Positions 22,025-34,512 of a DNA stretch of 64,000 bases are shown here, piece by piece. The translations under genes and the position numbers were made by a program. Source of the DNA: Metallyticus violacea (taxonomy: Eukaryota; Arthropoda; Insecta; Mantodea; Metallyticidae); the NCBI GenBank assembly GCA_030762175.1, contig CM060831.1, positions 140,841,501 to 140,905,500 of the forward strand, written 5' to 3'. Position 1 is the first letter of the stretch; every line of letters begins with the position of its first letter. Below the pieces are notes generated by a model that saw only the letters and a program-made list of their open reading frames with translations, ran no database searches and was not told the DNA's origin.

Positions 22025-22640
22025 GTAATTATATAATGTAACGTTTTTTGATTATTAATATGGTAAGTAATTTAAAATTTAGATTCTTAGATTTGTTTAT
22101 TTTTCCAGTCGAAGATTTATACGCCTTCGGCGCTCTGGTGTATGTATTCGAAAGTAAAAACAATGTAGTAACGTTAAGGAAGTGTTCGGTTAGTATAATG
22201 GATATTACTTATAGTCCAACATTAACGTTTTGAATTGAAATAAACTATAATATGATTCATTAATTGCCTTTTCAATGTTTCCAAGACAATGAAAGTTAAT
22301 TTATGATGATTAATAACTTATATTTTTGTTGTAGTTTCAAAACATTTGTTTAATAAAATAATTTTCCCATTTGAATGTTGGTATGTTTGTTATGGCGACG
22401 ATTTTAGCTTTTACCTAAAGGTACGTTGTCTCGAAATTGTGTTGTGAAGGCTAGTTGCTAGGTAATCTTATATGGCACCAATGCCAGAACTAGGCTAATT
22501 GTGCACGATTTATACCGTCATAAGGATTGCATAAAAGTTGTGTAGCAAAATAATGTATAAAAGACTTCAACATTCCATATAAATAAGATTTAGAAAAAAC
22601 AGAAGTACAATAAATGTAATTTATATATTAAGATAGATAG
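22025..22640. other. Unassigned AT-rich stretch
   Basis: No gene or repeat is recognised. Confidence 0.4.
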
Positions 22641-23540
22641 TCGAAGAAGAGATTGAATATAGACATCTGATATATTTGCTTTGTTGATCTTTCAAAAGCT
22701 TTCGATCGGATCCGGCTGAAAGACATAACTGAAACGTTGAGAGAAAACAGTGTTCCAAAAGAACTGCTAAAATAAATTCAAGAACTGAAGAAAAAAAAAA
22801 AAAACAAATAAAATAAAAATATGTAAAAAAGAAAAAAAAATGGATGAAATAAAATTTTCTGCATGTATTATATAATGATATTCACTTAGTCCCATGCTAT
22901 TTAATTTGGTAATGGATAAATGAATATAAAGTGTGAGTCATCTACGTGAATAGTTATGAGATATAATATTGTGCTATGCACATTGCAGTTTTAATGGCCT
23001 AAAGTGAAGATTATTAAAAGATGCCCGATTTGTTATAACTGCAAACAAATATAACATGACAGTATCGATTAATAAAACTAAATGCATACGCATATCTTTA
23101 TATCCAATAAGATTTAAATTGAAAATTAATGTAAAAGTATTGAATTGGTCATGAGTTTTAAATATTTAGAGATAAACTTAACTAGTCATCGAAGTAAGAA
23201 ATCAGCTTTCCAAAGCCTCCAGAATATCTGTTTGTTTAAGGATGTTATTGAAAGAATAATTATCCTAATAATGAAAGCACAACCAAAGTTTTCCAAATCA
23301 TAGTAAAACCAGTGATGCAGAGACAAAAGACACGACATATGAGTGCAACAGAAATGAATGCTCTGAATGCCATTATCGGTAAAACGAGACTAAACAGAGT
23401 AAGAAATGACATTGTGCAATATGGTGGATTTCGAAAAATTCATAAAAGTGAGAAAGAGAGACTAACATCATCCTCTAATCGAATTTTGTATAGCCATAAA
23501 CAAGGCATGTGCCCTTACAAAAGAAGAAGCATTTATTGAT
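22641..23540 (+). mobile_element. LINE reverse transcriptase relic
   Basis: FVDLSKAFDRIRLKDI near 22680 is the first catalytic block of a non-LTR reverse transcriptase, followed by LSPMLFNLVMDK near 22890. The usual YADD box appears damaged (LCYAHC near 22975). SINKTKCIRIS near 23070 and the C-terminal MSATEMNALNAIIGKTRLNR (23341-23400) follow in the expected order. Several frameshifts and A runs (22790-22840) separate the pieces. It belongs with RTE-like elements by motif style; clade assignment is tentative. Confidence 0.78.
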
Positions 23541-23953
23541 TTTCCCATCAATTGTGTAGCACTTTAAAATTGAGCACCAATTTCTTTTTTACTGTGGCTT
23601 GGGGAGCATCGACCGCGTTAAACAAATTTGTGCATATCACTCTGATATTGTTCATTTACCAATTACCATGCACTTCAGCTTTTGTGATTTGGTTATTACC
23701 AGCCCTAACAGATTATCTCTTATTTTATTTGTTTTTTACCCTAATCGCGCTAAATTTTTCCCACAACTTTAAGAAATTGAATTCAGATGTTTCTGATCAT
23801 CTTTAAATGATGAAAAGGTACGTACATTACAGAAAATCCAATTCATAATAAAACTACCTATTTGGTACCTGACACTTAAAAGCATTGAAACTCACACTTT
23901 CCACCTCCAAAGTTCATCAGCGAGTCAGGACGGAACACAACAACAACAACAAC

Positions 23954-23989
<36 letters not shown>

Positions 23990-26498
23990 TGCGTATATAT
24001 AACATTACAAATATATTTTAGCATGTCGTAAATCTTACATGCTTAAATGTGATATACAGGTGGAAAGAGGAACAAATAGTAATACAAATAAAACAATATT
24101 AATAAGTAAATAAACAATAAAATGGGAAGAACGATGTTTACAAATATATGAGTGGAAACATATTACATATTATTTATAATTATATTAGTTGTTGCGTTGT
24201 AATCAGAAAATAAATAATTGCCTTTAGCTTCGCGCACTTTGGCTTGGAAAATGCTACTATATTCAGCCAAACAGGATCCAGCGTAGCATTCGACCTCTAA
24301 TTGCCTTGAGAAATGGAAACAGCGTTTTTCTCAGGTGTTCCCAATGAGTAAATTCGTATATGTACCCATTCCTCATCCCCTCCACAAAAAGGAAAAAAAA
24401 TTCTCCTACCAGAACTATCCGTTATTTTTTGAGCCTTCCAGCTTCACCGAAAAAACCAGGCCATTCCTGGTCTCGCCTTTTTCCCTAAAACAAGCACACA
24501 TATATCTTAACCTCAGGTTAGTTTAATTTCATTCGCTAGGCTCAAAGAGACTTTCGTGTTACATTTTGCCTCGATTTCCTGCCTGTTGATAGCTTCTAGC
24601 CTTGTTCTAACTTTCTTCCATACGTTTTTATTATTGACATTGCCTCGTTGTCATAATGAACCTAGACCAATTCCACTGAGTCCTCTTCCCACCGTATTCC
24701 AAAATGTGGTGATATTTTTTGCGTCTGGTGTCTATAGCATTTAGCGCAATGATTGCATTAATCTAAGCCACTATTTTACCTTTCTTGTGAACATTATTAA
24801 AGAAGAAAGGGTCGATTACACTTATAGCTAAGTGCTAACAATGGCAGCAAGTGAAGAGGAGGAATACAATAATGAAAATATTTATTAAATACCATTTAGA
24901 TTTTCACAAATGTCTATGCATTTCTTGAATATTTTCTTATAAAACCATGAAAAAAAATATTTAAACCCTGCAAGATCGCTTAAAGAAAGTTTAAAGAAAT
25001 ACATTTGGAAAATATGAACTAATATTAAGATTTATTCAAAATATTACCGATTGTGAAATATGAACATTAAAATCGTTTATTGGATTTTACACATTCTAAA
25101 GCGTAAAAACTAAACCTCTCAGTACTCTGCGATTAATTGTAAAAAATATGTATTTTACACGTTTTCTATAATGTTTCGCATTTAATTTAAAATAACCTTA
25201 TATTATGATGAACATCAGAATATTTTTTGTTCCTTGCAAAAAAAAGGGGGGGGGGGCAAATTTTTAGGAAGGTGAAATTTGCCTTCAGATATAACAGGGA
25301 TGAAGTGACCAATTAACTAAGGAGGGATAGTAAATATACTAGAACAAAAAGAGTATCAATACTTAACAATAAAGACATATTCACAAACAATAAATATAGC
25401 GAAACATGCCAGAAGACTACAAATCGCACACATACCCAGAAAATAATAATAGATGCATTCAAGCTTAAGGGGGAGGGGAAACTTTATAGAATATTTACAT
25501 TTACCAAATTCTAAATTTTCGCATGCGTTTGGGTAACTAAGAACTAGATTTTATCTCTATATTTATTTGTATCATGCCACTCTTTTCCTCTACCTGGGAA
25601 AACTTTACTAAAGGCATTATGGAATGCAAGAGAGCAGTTCGACAAGGCTAACACTATTAAATTAATCCTTATTTGCTTCATAAGTTGGCAGCATATGAAA
25701 GGCCACATCCACTTTGTGAACCTAAAATTAGCCTGAAGGGCATTGGACAGAGAGACATTTCCGTTAATTCCGCAACCAGAGCACTGCGATAGCCGAATAT
25801 CATTGTGATGAGTTTTAAAGGATATTGACTTCACAGAAGAGAAATGAAGGATTAATAATTTAAAACAGAAAAATGTTTGACGAATAGCAAGTCATTAAAA
25901 TAATTACTAGCAATTTAAAAACACGCAAGCAAATATTATTTTGTAAAGTTGCCTGCCCTTTCTTCCCAGAGCTTGTTTCCGTAATTAGCTAATGGAAGGA
26001 TGTGAAGGGGGAGGAGAGAGGTGGAATTAGAGGTAACCATGCAACCCTCAGTAGGGATGCAAACAAGGCCAGCTTACCATTGACTGTTCACTTGCTAGTG
26101 ACGTATGCAACAGGCCTAAGATGTGTTATTAGGTTTAGAAAATGTTCTTTTTGCTTCGCGTCCTTAGATCGAAACAACGTGGCAGGGTGTTTACGCTTTT
26201 GTTCTTTGGATTCTTATTTATTTAATTTATTTTAAGGAAACTTGTAATTTTACTAACTAGGTTACGTAATATGTAAGAGGTATTTTGGTTCTTTATGAAT
26301 TGTTGTGTTATATTTTGTAATCACTAATCTGTCATGTACCAAGTTGGTATGAAAAGCAGAACTTTTGCAATATTCGTGTATGGAATGTAAGTCAACATAC
26401 CACATTGTTTATACATAGCAGGAAAATCAAACTGTGACAGATTTTTTAATGGATTATTTAAATATTTGTCGGAAGAAGTTACGCGTATGTGGCTCTTG
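23541..26498. other. Unassigned AT-rich stretch with simple repeats
   Basis: No gene is recognised in about 3 kb. A (CAA)n then (TAA)n microsatellite lies at 23938-23990. An A run followed by a G run lies at 25239-25257. Frames of 60-96 codons at 24335-24744, 25544-25834 and 26002-26235 show no motif I can name. Confidence 0.35.
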
Positions 26499-26884
26499 TT
26501 AACCCATTCGAGTCCTATGACGAGCTGTAATCGCATGACCAGCACAGCTCGCAAGAGTGCATTGGTCAATATGGCTGCATGTATTTGCATTTCTAAGTCA
26601 CCAGTTGCAGAATGGAACTAAATACACTTAAGTTCTTTGAAGTCTTCATGGTTTGCTACGTCATCCGTTATATGTTCTATAAAGTTACTCTTTCATTGCA
26701 AAACACAGCTAACCTGAGTTGCCAAAATGGCAAGACAAGCATTGAGATGTGGTGACAGAGGATTTGAGAATTTTTTTGAAAGTGTTCTAAACCGTGATAG
26801 TGAACTTAGCGAATTTTCTGATTTTGAAATGAAAAATGAAGATAGAGTTAGTGCTTCGATCAATGAATCTCTGAATGTAATTCA

Positions 26885-27183
26885 GATATTGATAATTTTT
26901 TTGTAATGGTGTTTAACGTCCATTTTTACTACATAGGCACCACAGGCGGTGATCACTGGTGATATATGAAATTATATATTGGGAAAGGATTTTTTAAAGA
27001 AGGAAATGTTCCAGGCCTAATTTTAGGGTACCTCCCGGCATTTCCCAGGTATGAGGACGGAGGAAAACCTGGAAAAAACCCAGTCGGGGAGGACAGTACT
27101 GGCGGGATTCGAATCCCAGACCTCCCGCTCACGAGTTCGCGCCTTAACGACCTCGGCCACCCGTGGCGAGGGACATTGATAAT
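26885..27183 (-). mobile_element. SINE-B copy inside the piggyBac-like element, 12-bp TSD
   Basis: The element is 26897-27171 on the minus strand, with GATATTGATAAT (26885-26896) and GACATTGATAAT (27172-27183) as TSD (one mismatch). The head complement CTCGGCCACCCGTGGCG lies at 27153-27169 and the B-box complement GGGATTCGAATCCC near 27104. It is one of the best conserved copies. Confidence 0.95.
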
Positions 27184-27330
27184 GATAATGGTGCTAATTC
27201 CACTCAGGTCCTTCAAATGCTGACATTGTGACGCAGAAGAAACAAAGTAATTAGAACTGAATAAAAATTGATAATAATCCCGTTGTGCACCCTCAGAGTG
27301 ATTACAGTGGAGTCTGTAAAGAATTACTAA

Positions 27331-27356
27331 ATATATATATATATATATATATATAA
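27331..27356. repeat. (AT)n microsatellite
   Basis: About 12 AT units within the piggyBac-like remains. Confidence 0.9.
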
Positions 27357-28586
27357 ACCAAGGCCGCCTACAGAAATTAGTATTTTTTTTTTAACTTAGT
27401 TAACCGCTGTTGGAAAAAAATTGTGCGTTCATAATGGTTTTTGCTATGAAAATGTACAATTAAGAGAGAGAGAGATAAAAAAACCTGAAAGATGGGGTGA
27501 CACACCAGGTAAGATTAGACCATACTTTGTTCAAGTTATTCCGATGTCTCAAGTGCGAAAGTGAGGACTTCGACTATATTGGAATATGACGAGGTGCACT
27601 AAGGCACCAATATTTGGAGAAACAACGAGCGGACGGAGTCGCAGACGACAGAAATGAGGACCGAAATGATAAGTTAAAAAGATTAGGCCTATCTTTCAGC
27701 ATTTTTCTGCAAAATTGTCAGGGATGAAAGCCTGATGAAATTCAGAGGTCACCTCTCATACGTGTAAGCAATAGCTCCAATCGTGCAAGATTTACAAAAT
27801 TTGTGAATATTCTTTATATTGTTTGTACTTAAAAATGCATGTATTGTGACAGATTCTAGTCTTCCAGCAAGTGTAAATGTTGTACTACACGTGTGTGACC
27901 TATTGTTAGACAGGCCAAACATTGTATCTGGTGACTATATTCGTCTCCAGATCTCTTAAGAAGATTGATGGGTGCAGAAGCTAATGTATCGTGAGCAAAT
28001 AGAAAGCAAATAAAGCCTGATATCTCTCATAATAAACTGAAACGTAACGAATATGAATCATGAACAGCAAAGAATGTGCTGTGTGTGAGGTGGAAAGATA
28101 TTTGTTTCCCATCGACGAAACACGAAGCTGCTGACATTACAACAACAGGCAAGCTGAGAAGAAGGAAAGGTCAAACACCTAGGGAGGAGGTGAAGAAACC
28201 AAAGTATGCCCTTGAGTGCCAGAAGGGAATGGGAACTGCGGATGTGGAAGATCAAGTGACAGCTTTGTTTCCTATTATGTGACGCCGCGCAGTTAAAAGT
28301 TACAAGAAAATATTTTTCTATTTGCTAGACATGTGCATGTACAACTGTTTCATTCTGTTTCACAAGATGACTTGGAAGAAAAAGCTCAAATACACGGCAA
28401 CCAACATCTCTCATCACCTGTTTCAAAGCGTAATACTACCAGAGTACAATGTTAAGAGATCAGCCTTTAGCTGAGAATACCCCATTGAGACTGCAAGCTA
28501 AAATGTGGGCCCACTTTCCGATGCAAGTTCCACCCACAAACAAGAAAGGGGGGGGGGATATGCTACAGTAAAGTGGTCTCAATCTA

Positions 28587-28816
28587 GGCCAGGATCAATT
28601 TATTTTTTCGGGCGTAAAATCATAAGTATGGTTTCCACCGGAAGGTCAGTAAAGCCGTGGGTCCCGTGTCGTACATTTGCGGCACGAAAAAGAACTTTAG
28701 GCCTAAAACAAAAGGTCTCTGAGCAGAATTTATCGGTCGTTTCACTCCAGAATTCAAAAGGACGCTGATGACCAGAGATGTTAAAGAGCGTCCGTAAAAA
28801 AAAAAAAAAAAAAAAA
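28587..28816 (+). mobile_element. SINE-A copy lacking its tRNA head
   Basis: It begins at GGCCAGGATC, the last bases of the tRNA-like head, and continues through GTAAAGCCGTGGGTCCCGTG to GTCCGT followed by about 20 A. A G run lies just upstream (28545-28557). It is a 5'-truncated insertion or a copy with a deleted head. Confidence 0.88.
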
Positions 28817-29967
28817 TCATCTTCTTACCCTTCATTTGGAGAACTGTATAGAGATCTAACACCCCAACAAACATATTAGGCCATAAAAATTCTCGAGTCA
28901 ATACTTTCAGTATCATGCATGCAAAATTTCAGGATACAAGTTATATTGGCTGAGTTTATATGCATTTTAAACTTTAAAATACTTGTGCAGCTATACAAGG
29001 ATTTAAGTCAGATTTCTGAGGTAGCAACGAGAGCATTAAAATACGGTACCAATGGTTTAATGCTGAGGCATCTCCTCATTTTTCTCATGCTGCTAGAGCG
29101 ACTCTCTAATTAAATGGATAGGTTGTAGGGATCCGACATCGTGGCCTGTTCGTTTTTTTTTTTTCGTGACTTATTGTCACATATGCGGCCGAGGAATGCA
29201 TTAATTTAGTAAATAGCCAAAATTATTATGAGAACAATTAATTTGACTTACTTTTACATAGCTTAGTTGAATCAGAAAGTTGTCTAACTTATTAAAATCC
29301 ACTTGGTTTACAACTTCCGATGACGGCTTAAGGGATTATATCATGACATAATTGTCCGCTTAGTAACGAGCACCATCATAAACTAGGGCTTTGGTGAACA
29401 TTACAACATAACCTAAATACTCCCTAGGCGGTCGTGAAACTATATTAGGAGGTAGCACAGCCTTCTTCACTGTTTGCTTGAGGTGACATCGCCCCTAAAG
29501 TAAAGGCCCTGTCAGTCTCCATGGCTTGACAATCTACATCAAATTTGGCACTTATTTAAGTAATAATTGTTGAGAAGGTATTTTATTGTGGGCATATAAA
29601 AGTATTTGCCATAGCATAAGAGCTTTAATTGTACCTCTTGAGTACTCCTACCGCTACACCCTCTTAGCTCCGGCATAAGCGTGACAAGTGATGGAGACGC
29701 CACTATCGGATACGACAGTAACAATTGGTGGAGGCGCCGGAGTGATGTTAATCTCATAACAAAGCCTTGTAACACAAATTAATATCAATCGGGGGTCGTG
29801 ATTGATTCCACGGAGCTCATAGTGTTTTGTAGTAAGGGTACGTAAATGATATATTATTGTATCCACCATTGCTTAGGAATTTTTTATTTTTCCGTTATTC
29901 TGTTATTCGCGAACAATATTCAAAGTTATGTTTTCCTCCTTACCCCTTCCGTACTAGATATTGCCTG
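28817..29967. other. Unassigned stretch
   Basis: No gene or repeat is recognised. Confidence 0.4.
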
Positions 29968-30294
29968 ATCTTGAACGTTTTTTTTTAATAGTGTTTAACG
30001 CCCATTTTTACTACAGACACTGATGCGGCGTGGACAATGATGATACATACAATGAAATGATAAATTGGGAAAGGAGTCTTTTTTTTTTTTTTTCCAAGGA
30101 AGCGTTCCAGGCTTAAGTTTCGAGTATCTCCTCGGCATTTGCCATTTATGAAGACTGAGGAAAAGCTGAAAAAAAAACCTATGTCAGGAAGGATGGTCCC
30201 GGTGGAAATCGAATACCAGACCTCCCGCTCATAACGACCAATATGACGATCATAGCGTCATAACGACCTCAATCACCCGTGATGGTATCTTGAA
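29968..30294 (-). mobile_element. SINE-B copy with altered head, 8-bp TSD
   Basis: The element is 29976-30286, flanked by ATCTTGAA at 29968-29975 and 30287-30294. The minus-strand head contains an extra segment of about 22 bp around 30230-30262, where TAACGACC and CATA-containing words repeat, so the tRNA-like fold is disrupted. The body and tail are normal. Confidence 0.9.
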
Positions 30295-31921
30295 TGTGTT
30301 TGCATATGATGGGGTAAACCAAATTCAAGCCTTCTTTGATGAATCATGGTTTCATTTACACGACCTCGACTCAGAATAACCGGTATTGCAGTTCAAAGAA
30401 ACCCGATATAGTACATAAAACGCGAGAAAATCGGGCTATGGTGCGCAGTTAATGCACACAAGATGGTAGTGTCAATATTTTTGCAGATACCGTAAATTCA
30501 AACCTTTAATTGAATTAAGCACTCATCCAATTCTTTGAACAATTGACCGATATTGAATATCACTGTGGACATTTTCAGAAAAATTCTGCCAATGCCCTTA
30601 CAGCTAGCAGTCATTATATTTAATTGAAGACATTTTTGAAGATAGAGAAATGATAAAGTTATGGCTGCATTGTCCCCGGATTTCATATCGTGTAATATTT
30701 ATTTATGAGAGAACTTTAAAAATAAAGTGTATAGGTTCAAGTTTCAACACATTAAAAGAACTAAAACATAATATAATGATATACGTTAACTGTATTTAGG
30801 AAACTGAACCGATGCACGAGAAAGCAATTTTTATAAAAAGGTGCCGGAATTGGATGAATGCAGGAGGACATTTCCAACATCTCATGTGATGTGTTTATTT
30901 TCATTGTGAGAATCTAATAATTAAAAAGTTGGTGTTTTCAGTTACCTAGATATTTTATCCGATTGCTCGGGAGTAAAAGCTCTGGCTTCCGCGGCCAGAT
31001 CGGCCTCTCGACGGACCAACTCTTGCGTGAGAGACCGTGTATACATCATTAATGTTGCAACACAAAGAGTTAATAAAGAAACTATTTAGAATTAGGTATT
31101 TTAATTCAGAAAGCGCTTGAATTCCATTTTCATTTTACAAAAAATACGGCATATTTTAACAGATACTTAAAAATATATGTCTTGTGACAAATTTATTATA
31201 TTTATTACATTCATGTAACATAATAATGCACATTAATTGAACATAAGAAAACGCGTATATTGAAACAGTCATTCAGATTTATAATATTAACCAATTATAA
31301 TGGGAAAATTATTCCTTTGCTATGGTGTGACCAGCAATAGCGCACGATTTAAAATGGGTTGTTGTTTCTGCCGCATTCTGTAGCAACCACCTTTCTTTCG
31401 AATATTTTAAACCGCATTATGAGGTACTTTTTCTTCGCAGGTCTGTAAAATAGGGTTTCCCTGCTCACTGCACCTTGAAATTGATTGCAGTTATACCCCT
31501 GCACACTTTATATTGATAGGAAAACTATATAAAGCCATTTTCTGACCAACTTAATCGTAACCATATAAAGGCATTTTTAAGTTAAAATTTCGGTTCTTAC
31601 CGAAGCTATATAACTGTATTCTGAAATATTTTTCATGCATTACTGGAAACAGTTACTTTAGATAGCTTTCCAGTGTTAGTCTTGAAAATCGGCGAACTGG
31701 TTATTTAATAACTGATAATCAAACACATTTCATACCCCAGCCTATGGACATGGCAAATTAATAAAAGAAAATAAAGCAATGTAATTCGTTTTTGCTGATA
31801 TTTTACTAAATACTATAAATAATAATAAATTAACAATTTGTTTACTCCGTCGTATATAAAGTATTAACTCAATGCCCAATGCCTAGAGATTTATATATGC
31901 CGGTAAATGCTTTTTTATATA
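30295..31921. other. Unassigned stretch
   Basis: No gene is recognised. A GC-rich patch near 30966-31012 (GCGGCCAGATCGGCC) stands out, but I cannot assign it. Confidence 0.35.
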
Positions 31922-32122
31922 TAGTTTTTACTGCTGAGGCATCACAGAATATCTTTTAAGGAAAGAAATGTTCTAGGCCTAAGTTTAACGTACCTCCCCG
32001 GCATTTGCCATTTATAAGGATTGAGGAAAATCTGGAAATAACCTGGGAGGACGCTCCTGGCAGGTATCGAACCCCAGACCTCCCACGCACGAGTCCACGC
32101 CTTAACTAAGCCATCCATGGCG
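31922..32122 (-). mobile_element. SINE-B copy, 3' truncated
   Basis: The minus-strand head complement (GCCATCCATGGCG) lies at 32110-32122, the B-box complement near 32064 and the body to 31922. The GGGCGTTAAACAC end is missing and internal sequence is lost. Confidence 0.82.
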
Positions 32123-32525
32123 ATTGTTAAATCATGCCTGATGCTTCTGTGTACTCTATTCATTACTCAATAATACTATTAAAGCTGTACTATTGCTATC
32201 ATTTACTGTATTATTACCTTACGGGAAGCAATGTGTCAAAGATGCATCTCTATAGAAACGATGGTCTAAATAGCGGACACTTGCTGCTGAAAGAGCCCCA
32301 AAGAGGGTAAAGATTGTTTTGTTAGCTGGAAAGCTGATGGTGATTGGAAAAAACAACTTTAAACAATAACAGAAATCTTAAAGTGGAAAGATGAATTAAG
32401 CAAAATTGCAATATTGATGAGAAAATACGCATTAAAATTTAATTCTGTTCTTACTACTTAGGCTTAGAGTTTTTTTGACAGTTACGGTCTTAAAATGTTT
32501 TCTTGGTAGGAAGGTTTTTATTTAA

Positions 32526-32754
32526 ATAGTGTTTAACGCCCGTTTTCACGTGCGGTGCACGCTGGTGATACGTGAGATTAAACTTTTTTTTAAAGGAATA
32601 AAACGTTCCAGGTCTGAGTTTAGGATACCTCCCCGACATTTGCCACTTATGAGGACGGAGGTAAACCTGGAAAAAATCTCAGTCAGGGCGAACGGTCTTG
32701 GCGATCATCGAACAGTAGATCTTCCGCTCACCATCTCGGCCACCGGTGGCGGCG
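32526..32754 (-). mobile_element. SINE-B copy with damaged B box
   Basis: ATAGTGTTTAACGCCCG at 32526 is the 3'-end complement; CTCGGCCACCGGTGGCGGCG at 32735 is the head complement. The B-box region reads ATCATCGAACAG and would not serve as a polymerase III promoter. No TSD is clear. Confidence 0.85.
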
Positions 32755-34225
32755 TAAGAAATGTGTCGTTAAATGAGGGTATAAACTACATTTGCTTTTT
32801 GCTCGCTAAGGCATACCAAAACCATAAACTATTAATGAGATGTCACATAGAGAGTGAAAATTGATAATGATGTACAGAAGAAGAAACGATGATAGTCTTT
32901 CATATAAATAAAATTCTTTGTGTTTGGACAAAAATGATATTATATGGGAAAGAAATAAAAATAAAGAACATCATTTACTTGTATAACGAAATATTTGTAC
33001 CTCTTTAAATAAAAATAAGGCTCGTCATCTCTGCCGCAAGTGATTCCTAAAACAAAGGAATGCACGGAACGCCGAGAAAGAGTCTGGTCTGGGGAGAAGG
33101 CGGTGGTGACAGAATGAGCTATGGACCACAGAGACTTATCAGCTTGGATGCAACCCGCACCACATCTTCCACTTCTTGCATCGGAAGCTCGTTTGTGTTG
33201 GAGCTAATCAGCTGGAAAACCTTCACGCTACATGAGTGACTCCAGTTACTCTTCGCTGGCCTGAGGTTCCCACAGGAACTCTCAAACCTACTTTCCTTAA
33301 GTGTACAGACATAAATATGCGTTTCGATTGCTAGGTACAATGATTTGTAGATTTTTTTTAAAAATCGTTTCATGGATACAACAGCAATAGTTTACATTCC
33401 TTCGGAATTCACTAATAAAAAGTGAAGATGATGAATATTAGTGTTGAATATGTGGAAAAGTGTATTCATTATTTTGTATTCAAATAATATATATACATAT
33501 ATATATATATATAGGCGAAATAAAACGTTTATAATCATAAAGAACGAACTGAAATTCATTGTGAATAACCCATATCTCAAAAAGTAATGCAGGCAGAGAA
33601 AGCAACAACGCTACAACAAAAAGAGACCATAATATATTTCCATAGCCTCAGATGTCTATTGCAAAAAAAAAAAAAAAAAAAAAAAAAAAGGGGAACAACA
33701 AATACTCGCAAGTAGCACGAGAGGATGCAGTAGTAATGTTCAGACTCAAAATATACCAAGAGTGGTTGCCTGTCAGCCTACACAAAATTATTATAAAAAT
33801 TCGCCTACAGAATCACATTATAGATTCGCAATTATGTTGATATTAAAACAGGCAAGCTTAGTAAAAATGATATAATTAAAATAACAAAATAAAATTTTCA
33901 CCATAAATTTATTATAGATTTTCCATTAGCGAATTATCTTTATTTTGTTAAATTATTTTTAAATTTGCATGATAAACTTGTGATCCAGGCCTCATAGTCA
34001 ACCACATAATTAACTACGCCTAAACTAACACACAGCTTGTGTGAAAAAATTACTCTGCAAATAAAACAACTCTTAATATTATGATTAACAAAAGTTACTC
34101 AAAAGTTTCGAGTTTCCTCTTTAAGGATAAAATCTCTTCATATAGATAACATTAGAGGTCTGTAAGATATAACAGAATAAAATGGGAGGGGGTGGAATAA
34201 GCGCCAATGGTCAAGAAAGGTAGGG
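32755..34225. other. Unassigned stretch with one notable minus-strand frame
   Basis: The minus-strand frame 33119-33373 (84 codons) is GC-richer than its surroundings. It contains RPAKSNWSHSCSVKVFQLIS and ends QEVEDVVRVASKLISLCGP before a TAG at 33119-33121. An AG preceded by a short pyrimidine-containing stretch lies near 33301 in that orientation, so this might be a terminal exon or a coding relic. I do not recognise it. An (AT)n tract lies at 33488-33514 and a run of about 27 A at 33662-33689. Confidence 0.25.
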
Positions 34226-34290
34226 TAACTCGGATGGTAAGAGGGTCTGCACGGCAAGCCGAAGATTCCTGGTTGAGTCCAGACCGTGAC
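34226..34290 (+). mobile_element. tRNA-like sequence, probable SINE head of another family
   Basis: GGTAACTCGGATGGTAAGAG (A-box side) and GGTTGAGTCC (B-box side) are 30-40 bp apart as in a tRNA, with GCACGGCAAGCCG between them. The acceptor pairing is poor and no matching body was found elsewhere in the window. It is more likely a tRNA pseudogene or SINE head than a working tRNA. Confidence 0.4.
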
Positions 34291-34330
34291 CTCGAATTTT
34301 TCTTTATGCATCTGATTCCAAATCTTAGCG

Positions 34331-34512
34331 TAACACACGTGGCCGAGGTCGTTATGGCACGAACTCATGAGTAGGATCGTTCTCCCCGACTGAAGATTTT
34401 CTCAGTCCTCATTAATGACAACAGCGGGAGAGATACCCTAAACTCAGACCTAGAACGTTTCCTTTCTTAAAAAAAAAACCTTTCCCAATTTGTCATTTAT
34501 CTCATATACCAT
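34331..34512 (+). mobile_element. SINE-B copy, head eroded and 3' truncated
   Basis: ACACACGTGGCCGAGGTCG at 34334 is the head. The B box is deleted (the sequence passes from GAGTAGG to ATCGTTCTCC), and the body continues through TCAGTCCTCATTAATG to CATATACCATG. Confidence 0.8.

Larger units (their letters stand above)
26499..28480 (+). mobile_element. piggyBac-like transposon, decayed, with nested SINE-B
   Basis: TTAA at 26499-26502 is followed by CCCATTCGAGTCCTATGACG, a piggyBac-style terminus. An ATG at 26727 opens an acidic N-terminus (SELSEFSDFEMKNEDRVSA) that is interrupted by SINE-B at 26897-27171 and resumes with DIDNDNGANSTQ. Further on, in several frames, are ADGVADDRNEDRNDKLKRL (27625-27680), DESLMKFRGHLSYV (about 27724-27765), VLHVCDLLLDRPNIVSGDY (about 27875-27930), CVRWKDICFPSTKHE (28080-28126), RRRKGQTPREEVKKP and SYKKIFFYLLDMCMYN (about 28298-28345). 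This is the normal order of a piggyBac DDD transposase. The right TTAA end was not found. Confidence 0.85.

Noticed and set aside
32529..32864. 111-codon open frame
   Set aside because: It starts inside a minus-strand SINE-B and reads its antisense; similar peptides recur at other SINE-B copies (564-761, 4102-4320, 26966-27223).
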